From CAYGVX01 sp964395545 (GTDB taxonomy: Archaea > Thermoproteota > Bathyarchaeia > Bathyarchaeales > SOJC01), in assembly GCA_964395545.1 (NCBI GenBank), contig CAYNAW010000042.1:1-10841 (forward strand): DNA of 10,841 bases, read 5' to 3'. Positions 6,358 to 10,841 of the stretch are shown piece by piece. A program made the position numbers and the translations under genes. The notes under the pieces were generated by a model. That model ran no database searches, was not told the origin of the DNA, and worked only from the letters and a program-made list of their open reading frames with translations. Within the stretch, counting starts at the first letter, position 1. Each line of letters opens with the position of its first letter.

Positions 6358-7545
6358 CTAGTCTCGTGAAATAAAGGTTTCCACACTACCTTCCGTATCT
6401 ATCGCTGAGGAAGCCCGAGTGCTTATCTCAAGCTGACCTCCAAAACCTCTCCGCACAAAGACATCCTTCAACCTAACCCGAGCACCTGCCCCTAACCGTT
6501 CAGCCTTCTTCGCGTGTTCCCTCCACGCAGAAACCCACACACGTCGGTCAGCGTCTTCCAACTCGAAAGACGCCACAGAAACCTTCTCACCCCTTCTTGT
6601 GGTGACTTCCCTGAGAACAGGCTTAGAAGCCACAACACCTTCGATGGAAGCTACCTGCATTCCCTCCACCAAATCATCCAAGCGCAACGAGTCGCCGGGG
6701 CGATGAAGAACCTCTACATGAGCAAAGCCTTCCACGTGCAATTCCACCTTTCCATCGTGACGGTTCCTTCTCACCCGCGCATTTAGCAGCAACACCACCA
6801 GGCCCTCCTTCGCCTCACCCAACTCCTCAACTTTTTCGTTCCAGAACACAACAGGAACCCTTCCAGAGCCATCTTCAAGCAATCCTCTCACGACCTTACC
6901 AGCTGTCCCGTCACGCCGCTGAAATGTAGATGGGGCAGAAACCATTTGCATCACACCTTTAACGTGAACCCTTCTATCTCCCTCGCTTATTGCTCCAACT
7001 TGCGTGCAGAAATCTTCGACCTTGGGAACGTCTTCTTCTCCTCTCTCAGGAGACAGCTCCGTAACGTCGCCACGTTGCCCCACATGGAGTTCCACTTCTC
7101 CTGTTCTTGACCGTCTGACATATCCATGCGCCACCTTTAGAATCTGCGCCTGCTGAACTTTCTCAGCGAGCCCTGCTTTGTCATCCCACAAGACAACGGG
7201 CACAGTTCCCGTCTTGTCGCCTATCAGCAGCTTAGCCATCCGTCCCTCTCTTTCCGCGCAGGCGGGAGCCCGAGGTTTGTAAACAAAGAGAACCCGTCCA
7301 GAAACAGTCACATCGTTCAGACCCGAAACAAGTTGACTTAGGCGAATCGTGGGGAGACATTCTTCAAGTTTTATCTCCACATCTAACTCGGCAGCAACAA
7401 GCCGTGCCGCGGCTTCTTCAGTTAACAACCCCTCGCTGGCAGCCTTCTTCTCCTCTATTGCCGCAAGTATCTCTTCACGAGTCAGTATGGGGCGTTGCGA
7501 AAGGATATGCTGTACGATTTCCTCCAACGTCGTCTTCGTTCCCAC
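6358..7545 (-). CDS. Replication protein A-like single-stranded DNA-binding protein (three OB folds)
   Basis: This protein binds single-stranded DNA during replication, recombination and repair. It has 395 residues: an N-terminal helical segment (about 6-58, with PILTREEILAAIEEKK), then three OB-fold regions at about 67-163, 178-280 and 288-378. The first two look like duplicates. TGTVPVVLWDDK (112-123) and TGEVELHVG (148-156) in OB1 mirror SGRVPVVFWNEK (227-238) and DGKVELHVE (264-272) in OB2. No C-terminal zinc finger is seen, unlike euryarchaeal RPA41-type proteins. The start is GTG at 7543-7545 behind a TATA-like element. No in-frame start lies further upstream before that element, and the N-terminus matches the usual family start. 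The highly acidic/basic Val-Gly-Glu-Arg-rich composition differs sharply from pcn and priL. Confidence 0.9.
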   Translation of the reverse strand: MGTKTTLEEIVQHILSQRPILTREEILAAIEEKKAASEGLLTEEAAARLVAAELDVEIKLEECLPTIRLSQLVSGLNDVTVSGRVLFVYKPRAPACAEREGRMAKLLIGDKTGTVPVVLWDDKAGLAEKVQQAQILKVAHGYVRRSRTGEVELHVGQRGDVTELSPERGEEDVPKVEDFCTQVGAISEGDRRVHVKGVMQMVSAPSTFQRRDGTAGKVVRGLLEDGSGRVPVVFWNEKVEELGEAKEGLVVLLLNARVRRNRHDGKVELHVEGFAHVEVLHRPGDSLRLDDLVEGMQVASIEGVVASKPVLREVTTRRGEKVSVASFELEDADRRVWVSAWREHAKKAERLGAGARVRLKDVFVRRGFGGQLEISTRASSAIDTEGSVETFISRD

Positions 7546-7571
7546 CTGGCTAAAGAAACGCTATGAGTATG

Positions 7572-7579
7572 CTATAAAC
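7572..7579 (-). promoter_or_regulatory. Putative TATA box for RPA
   Basis: The minus strand reads AGTTTATAGC around here, centred about 31 bp before the GTG start, which predicts a leader of only about five bases. A 10-bp perfect palindrome (AATCGCGATT, 7607-7616) lies just upstream and could be an operator, which is unproven. Confidence 0.45.
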
Positions 7580-7659
7580 TTGTTTTCAACTGCTTTGGCA
7601 TCAAGAAATCGCGATTCCATTCAGCCCGTGTCTCATAGCCGCGCAGTTGTTCAGTAGTC

Positions 7660-7670
7660 AAAAAACAAAA
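7660..7670 (-). terminator. Possible T-rich terminator after the 36-residue membrane ORF
   Basis: The minus strand carries TTTTGTTTTTT 25-35 nt downstream of the small ORF's stop codon. Archaeal termination commonly occurs at T-runs without a hairpin. This supports a short transcript ending before the RPA promoter. Confidence 0.4.
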
Positions 7671-7694
7671 TCGGCCATGGATTGTATTGCGTCT

Positions 7695-7805
7695 TCACTC
7701 TGGCTTCTCTTCTTGGCCGCGGAGCATCTGGAGGAAGATTATGATCAACGTTATGAAGGAGGTAACCATCAGGATGTATATCAATGTTTGGAAGAACTCT
7801 CCCAC
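7695..7805 (-). CDS. Single-helix small membrane protein, 36 residues (unrecognised)
   Basis: This is a short frame that standard length cutoffs would miss, filling a gap of about 300 bp between RPA and the SWIM gene. From GTG at 7805 it encodes an N-terminal GEFFQ, one continuous hydrophobic stretch at about 8-25 (includes LIYILMVTSFITLIIIFL), and a charged tail RGQEEKPE, as in a one-pass membrane protein. Support comes from a TATA element (GTTTAAATAAC, 7846-7856) and GGAGAAGGTG at 7819-7828, whose GGTG end is 13 nt from the start. A T-run also lies after the stop. I know of no family match; Sec61-beta, SecE or a regulatory micropeptide are not supported by specific residues. A chance frame is possible, but the helix plus charged tail and matching signals make a real gene more likely than not. 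Confidence 0.5.
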   Translation of the reverse strand: MGEFFQTLIYILMVTSFITLIIIFLQMLRGQEEKPE

Positions 7806-7845
7806 GGTCAACGAGTTACACCTTCTCCATAGTAGGAGTTGCTTT

Positions 7846-7856
7846 GTTATTTAAAC
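7846..7856 (-). promoter_or_regulatory. Putative TATA box for the 36-residue membrane ORF
   Basis: The minus strand reads GTTTAAATAAC and overlaps the stop codon of the SWIM gene. Standard spacing puts transcription start near 7825, just at the ribosome-binding-like GGAGAAGGTG. Confidence 0.45.
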
Positions 7857-8261
7857 TATCGCCCTCTTCCATTCCTTCATCAACACGTCATAAAGTTCAT
7901 CGTCCTCTTCATACATATCGTAATACTCCGTGGCCTCTGCCAGTTTCTGTGCGATCAGATGGTAGCATAGATGTATCTGCCGATCCATCGCTCTGAAGTA
8001 GAAATCGTCGCAGGTGCAGAAGTCGACAGTGGGCATGATTAGATAATCCCTTTCTTTGCCAACGACTATCCAGACGACGCGGTTACTCGGCGCAAAAACA
8101 TACTTCTTCACACGTTTACCTTCGACTGCCTCTAACGCTTTGTCGAAGCGTTGTCCAAAGGCTGTAGAAAGAACTCTTGAATCAGCGTCTTTGAGTTTCC
8201 TCTCCACTGCTGCATCCTTGCAGATTTGTCCAAGCATGTCGAGTTCTGATGCCCACGTCAA
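7851..8261 (-). CDS. SWIM zinc-finger protein with SWS1/Shu2-type signature
   Basis: The 136-residue protein has one SWIM zinc finger: Cys82-x-Cys84, 14 residues, then Cys99-x-His101 and Ala104, that is CxCx14CxHxxA. The trailing alanine is the extra invariant residue of the SWS1/Shu2 family, which works with RAD51 paralogues in homologous recombination. SWIM domains bind DNA or proteins through a zinc ion. Before it lies a helical segment (about 5-47) and a beta-rich stretch (VKKYVFAPSNRVVWIVVG, 51-68). After it comes a helix and an acidic stretch (YDMYEEDDELYD). The start is TTG at 8261, because three in-frame stops lie just upstream (TGA, TAG, TAA); an internal ATG at 8237 is the alternative. 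It sits between hsp20 and RPA on the same strand, and the RPA neighbour fits a recombination role. The recombination function is inferred. Confidence 0.8.
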   Translation of the reverse strand: MTWASELDMLGQICKDAAVERKLKDADSRVLSTAFGQRFDKALEAVEGKRVKKYVFAPSNRVVWIVVGKERDYLIMPTVDFCTCDDFYFRAMDRQIHLCYHLIAQKLAEATEYYDMYEEDDELYDVLMKEWKRAIV

Positions 8262-8292
8262 CTTCGTCGCCGTGGATTACTATCAAGCGTAC

Positions 8293-8303
8293 GGAATAAA
8301 AGG
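8293..8303 (-). promoter_or_regulatory. Putative TATA box for the SWIM gene
   Basis: The minus strand reads CCTTTTATTCC, centred about 37 bp before the TTG start, predicting a leader of about 11 nt. It lies in the 69-bp gap after hsp20. Confidence 0.4.
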
Positions 8304-8330
8304 CTGGTTGCTGGACGATTGAGGGGAACG

Positions 8331-8927
8331 TTACTCTATTCTTATTAGCTCTCCTTTCAGCTTGCGTTTCTTAGCCTTCTGGAGAGTCACTTCTAATACT
8401 CCATTTTTGTATGACGACTTCGAATCTTTGGGGTCTATTTCGGTTGGGAGTTTCACTTCTTTGTAGTATTTTCGGTCTGGCGTTTCCACGGAGATAGTGA
8501 GTGTGTCGTCATACGCGTGGAGCTTTATTTCCTTCTTGTCCACCCCTGGTAGTTCTGCCACTACTTTCACTTCGCCATTAGTGTTTACTACGTCGACGAG
8601 AGGTTCTCGTTCTTCCTTTATCATGGGGCCGCGTCTGCTCGGCTGGACGTTGCCAAACTCATTTACCACGGGTTTGCCGTCTGGACCTATCTTCATGGAA
8701 TATCCGTAGACGAAGGGGCCGATCTCCCGTATTGTCTTCCCGCTGGACAGCTTGCGTTCTCGTACGTAGTCCTTGGGTACGCGAGAACTGAATGCTTCGA
8801 GTTCCTTGCTCATCAGTTCTTCGATGTCGCGCAGCATCGCATCGATGTCTTCGAAGAACCATCCTCCAGAATAGGGGCGCCGCATTTTCTTCCTGAACCA
8901 TCTTTCAAAGTTTTCATCCCGAGACAA
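8331..8927 (-). CDS. hsp20: Hsp20/alpha-crystallin small heat-shock protein
   Basis: This is an ATP-independent chaperone that holds unfolding proteins in large oligomers. The 198 residues comprise a long N-terminal arm and an alpha-crystallin domain at about 107-185. The domain shows PLVDVVNTNGEV (109-120), AELPGV (124-129) and the signature NGVLEVTL (175-182). The C-terminus ends in IRI (195-197), a match to the I-x-I oligomerisation motif, with just one residue beyond it. The N-terminal arm carries an ordered-looking glycine/aromatic segment, GPFVYGYSMKIGPDGKP (70-86), that I associate with an archaeal subgroup of the family. The start is TTG at 8927, backed by a GGTGA ribosome-binding site 7 nt away and a strong TATA box about 39 bp upstream. 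No known heat-shock operator was recognised. Confidence 0.92.
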   Translation of the reverse strand: MSRDENFERWFRKKMRRPYSGGWFFEDIDAMLRDIEELMSKELEAFSSRVPKDYVRERKLSSGKTIREIGPFVYGYSMKIGPDGKPVVNEFGNVQPSRRGPMIKEEREPLVDVVNTNGEVKVVAELPGVDKKEIKLHAYDDTLTISVETPDRKYYKEVKLPTEIDPKDSKSSYKNGVLEVTLQKAKKRKLKGELIRIE

Positions 8928-8934
8928 TGGCTAT

Positions 8935-8939
8935 TCACC
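8935..8939 (-). promoter_or_regulatory. Shine-Dalgarno GGTGA deciding the hsp20 TTG start
   Basis: The minus strand carries GGTGA, complementary to the archaeal 16S 3' end, 7 nt before TTG at 8927. It selects this codon over any internal ATG. Confidence 0.6.
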
Positions 8940-8960
8940 GTCCTAAACTGAGAAGATGGA

Positions 8961-8971
8961 TTTTATATAAC
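8961..8971 (-). promoter_or_regulatory. Strong TATA box for hsp20
   Basis: The minus strand reads GTTATATAAAA, the best TATA match in the window. It predicts a start near 8940 and a leader of about 14 nt containing the GGTGA site. Confidence 0.65.
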
Positions 8972-8989
8972 CTTTACCCTAAACGGCCT

Positions 8990-9805
8990 TCAGCTTAGGG
9001 CTTTGAGTTGTTCCACGGTTCCTAAGAAGGTCCCGTCAAGAAGGTAGACTTCTCCCCTGTCGATGTTTGCGGCTTCTGAGCGCAGGATGGGTCCAACGTA
9101 GCTTGTGCGTGCGCTCTTTTTGTTTACTGGGCGACCTCCGAGGAAGTCGTTGAAACATGGCATCATGAGCAGTTGTTTGACTCGAGGTTTGATGTCGTAC
9201 TTCTTAGCAGCTTTGCGTGTCTCAGCATGCTTGCCTTTTAGATATGCGGCTTGGAGTTTCTGGGCATCGTTTTCGATTTTTACCCAGACAGGGGCGGTCA
9301 TCTGGAACCCTAGAGAGTCACGGAAGGCGACTGTGGGATGGGCGTGCCCCATTACCAGGATGCGGCAGCTCAGAAGTTTCTTGGCTGGCCACGTGTGCCC
9401 ATGGAACAGGCCCAGCGTGTTGAGGGCTATGCCCGTGGGTGGGTGTATTTTCATGTTTGGCGGAAGTAGGGGTTCCAGGTTTCCGTCATGGTTTCCTCGG
9501 ATGATCTGGACGTCGCTGATTGTGTCTTGTATTGTCTCGAAGAATTCGGGTATGTCTTTCCATTCGCCTGCCTCTGCTTTGGCTATCGTGTGCTTGACAT
9601 CGCCGAGGATTATGAGCGTGTCGGGGGTTGCGGTGTTTATGGCTTTCAGCAGTTTTTGGAGTATTTTGTTGGTTTGTGAAGGAACGTGTATGCCTCGGTG
9701 GGCGAGGCTCAATTCCCAGCCTAGGTGAAGGTCCGCGATTATTAGGGTTCTGTGTTGTTGGTGTGTGTGGAGTAGGGCGGGGTAGTCTTTGACTGGTTTC
9801 AGCAT
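8990..9805 (-). CDS. Metallophosphoesterase of the COG1407/MJ0037 type
   Basis: This is a calcineurin-like dinuclear metal phosphoesterase of 271 residues with the complete motif set: DLHLGWE (25-31, Asp25 and His27), GDVKH (68-72), GNHDG (104-108), GHTWP (136-140) and GHAH (153-156). The C-terminal half carries MMPCFNDFLGGRPVN and EVYLLDGTFLG, features I associate with the COG1407 group annotated as ICC-like or Lhr-associated phosphoesterases, so a nucleic-acid or nucleotide substrate is possible but unproven. ATG at 9805 lies inside the end of the upstream phosphatase gene: the stop TGA is within ATGCTGA, a 7-nt overlap. The two are therefore co-transcribed and coupled. No clear Shine-Dalgarno is visible. 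The coding strand is A/C-rich like pcn and priL. No lhr helicase is in view. Confidence 0.88.
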   Translation of the reverse strand: MLKPVKDYPALLHTHQQHRTLIIADLHLGWELSLAHRGIHVPSQTNKILQKLLKAINTATPDTLIILGDVKHTIAKAEAGEWKDIPEFFETIQDTISDVQIIRGNHDGNLEPLLPPNMKIHPPTGIALNTLGLFHGHTWPAKKLLSCRILVMGHAHPTVAFRDSLGFQMTAPVWVKIENDAQKLQAAYLKGKHAETRKAAKKYDIKPRVKQLLMMPCFNDFLGGRPVNKKSARTSYVGPILRSEAANIDRGEVYLLDGTFLGTVEQLKALS

Positions 9806-10620
9806 GACGGTTGTGCCTTTTTTAGTGCTTTGAGTATGGTCTGGTGCAGGTTGCTGTTCCCTGTGGCGATGAAGGCCACGGTTTCCGTCGGGCTTAGGGG
9901 ATTGGTGAGGGGCGTGTTTTCGGGGGTGGTGATGGTTGCGCCGGCTTCTTGGAGGATTAGGGTGGCGGCGGCCATGTCTGTCGTGCGCAGTTTGCCCCGG
10001 AGGTCTATGAAAGCGTCGGTGGTGCCGTCTGCTACGTAGCAGAGTTCTAGGGCGTTGGCGCCGAGGTGTCGGGTATGTTTAGTTTGTGTTAGAAGTGTGC
10101 TGAGTTGGGCTGCGAGGTGGGCGACTTTGTAGGTGTTGAGGTCTATGCCTATGACTGCGTCGGATAGTGCTGTTGTTTTTGCCGGGGTGATTTTTTGGTA
10201 GTTGCGGTATGCACCGAGGTTTCGCTGGGCTAGGTAGGTTGCGTCGTGGAATAGATCTGCGATGGCTGCGGCTTGGATGTTGTTGAGGTGGGGTGTTTTG
10301 CTTATGGCGATGCTGGTGCAGGCGAAGGGTATGCCTCTGAGTGTGTTGGTGGTTCCGTCGAGGGGGTCTGTTGTGACGTAGAGCGTTGGGTTTGCGCCGT
10401 ATGTTGCGGTGCCGGCTTCTTCGCTGATGAGTGTGAAGCTGAGGTCGTGTTCAGTGAGGGTTTCGATGATTGCTTTCTCGGCCTGCAGGTCAATGTGTTT
10501 CTTCGGGTCGCCGCCTGCGCCAGTGCCATAGGTCTTGTGGGCTTGGGGGGTTTTAATGAGCGGTGTGACTATGGCTTTTACGCGTTGAGTGGCTTCGGTG
10601 AGGGTTTCAAGCAGGTCCAT
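9799..10620 (-). CDS. Inositol-monophosphatase/FBPase IV family phosphatase
   Basis: This is a magnesium-dependent sugar-phosphate phosphatase. In archaea members hydrolyse myo-inositol-1-phosphate and/or fructose-1,6-bisphosphate. Numbering from ATG at 10620 (273 residues, the normal family length), the metal-site motifs are HIDLQAE (42-48), ISEEAG (65-70) and DPLDGTTN (85-92). A late TTDMAAA replaces the usual WDxAA block. The frame stays open upstream, with alternative starts at ATG 10710 (30 residues longer) and TTG 10758. The extra N-terminal residues do not resemble the family, so 10620 is preferred, though neither start has a good ribosome-binding site. The only AT-rich promoter-like element is near 10762-10768, which fits an ATG at 10710 or 10620 but not the TTG. 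It overlaps the phosphoesterase gene by 7 nt. The protein is unusually rich in Thr, Ala and Gln, reflecting A/C-biased codons. Confidence 0.9.
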   Translation of the reverse strand: MDLLETLTEATQRVKAIVTPLIKTPQAHKTYGTGAGGDPKKHIDLQAEKAIIETLTEHDLSFTLISEEAGTATYGANPTLYVTTDPLDGTTNTLRGIPFACTSIAISKTPHLNNIQAAAIADLFHDATYLAQRNLGAYRNYQKITPAKTTALSDAVIGIDLNTYKVAHLAAQLSTLLTQTKHTRHLGANALELCYVADGTTDAFIDLRGKLRTTDMAAATLILQEAGATITTPENTPLTNPLSPTETVAFIATGNSNLHQTILKALKKAQPSC

Positions 10621-10761
10621 AGTTAGTGGTTGAGGCTGTAGTGCCTTTTGAGGTTTTGTGTTCTCGCGCGCCGTAATGCCTAATTCGTTCACATCCAAAG
10701 CTTTGGGCATGCTGCTCTGCCTTACCTTCGAATACTGAGGAACACCGCGGCTGGGCAAGGG

Positions 10762-10768
10762 TTATTTT
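10762..10768. promoter_or_regulatory. AT element between phosphatase operon and tRNA-Leu
   Basis: TTATTTT on the plus strand is AAAATAA on the minus strand. It is about 29 bp before the tRNA-Leu 5' end and about 52 bp before the ATG at 10710. It may serve one or both divergent units; it is the only TATA-like string in the 173-bp spacer. Confidence 0.35.
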
Positions 10769-10793
10769 CGGGTTGTGTATGTGTAATGTTTGT

Positions 10794-10841
10794 GCAGGGG
10801 TTCCCAAGCTAGGTCAAAGGGGTGAGGTTCAGGACCTCATG
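10794..10841 (+). tRNA. tRNA-Leu(CAG), 5' half only
   Basis: The last 48 bases fold as the start of an archaeal leucine tRNA. The acceptor strand is GCAGGGG (10794-10800), followed by TT and a D-arm with CCC/GGG stem and the AAGCTAGGTCAAA loop. The anticodon stem is TGAGG/CCTCA (10823-10827 with 10835-10839). The seven-base loop TTCAGGA places anticodon CAG at 10830-10832, reading CUG leucine codons. The variable arm, T-arm and 3' acceptor strand lie beyond the window, so acceptor pairing and any intron cannot be checked. It is divergent from the phosphatase gene. Confidence 0.85.

Noticed and set aside
7647..7832. 61-codon plus-strand ORF in the RPA-SWIM gap
   Set aside because: It has no signals; the opposite-strand 36-codon membrane frame explains the region better.
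9105..9728. 207-codon plus-strand ORF
   Set aside because: It is antisense to the metallophosphoesterase, whose five metal motifs are intact.

Overview
The window looks like a piece of an archaeal chromosome, probably from the Thermoproteota/Bathyarchaeia side, although no rRNA is present and the lineage call is an inference. The archaeal reading rests on three things: a PCNA sliding clamp next to the iron-sulfur large subunit of DNA primase, a multi-OB-fold RPA, and TATA boxes 25-37 bp before most starts. Several of those starts are GTG or TTG, and some appear leaderless. There are no insertion sequences, CRISPR arrays or rRNAs. One tRNA-Leu(CAG) is cut by the right edge.

Layout from left to right. 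(1) Positions 1-1750, minus strand: pcn followed after 4 nt by priL, which runs off the left edge just short of its C-terminus. (2) Positions 2042-4613, plus strand: three genes that look like a small glycoconjugate module. They are a PIG-V-like polytopic mannosyltransferase, a soluble GT2 enzyme of the dolichyl-phosphate-sugar synthase type, and a four-helix SMR/EamA-like membrane protein. (3) Positions 4614-4989: a convergent gap with two weak short ORFs. (4) Positions 4990-8927, minus strand: stand-alone TrpB2, RPA, an unlisted 36-residue single-helix membrane protein, a SWIM zinc-finger protein with the SWS1/Shu2 signature, and an Hsp20 chaperone, each with its own putative promoter. (5) Positions 8990-10620, minus strand: an inositol-monophosphatase-family enzyme overlapping by 7 nt a COG1407-type metallophosphoesterase. 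(6) Positions 10794-10841, plus strand: the 5' half of tRNA-Leu(CAG), divergent from the phosphatase operon.

Two functional themes stand out. The first is DNA replication and repair: clamp, primase large subunit, RPA, and an SWS1-like SWIM protein close to RPA. The second is lipid-linked sugar transfer. PIG-V enzymes use a polyprenyl-phosphate sugar of the kind the neighbouring GT2 could make, and SMR-like proteins can flip such lipids. Base composition is uneven. pcn, priL, the phosphoesterase and the phosphatase have strikingly A+C-rich coding strands, while the middle genes do not.
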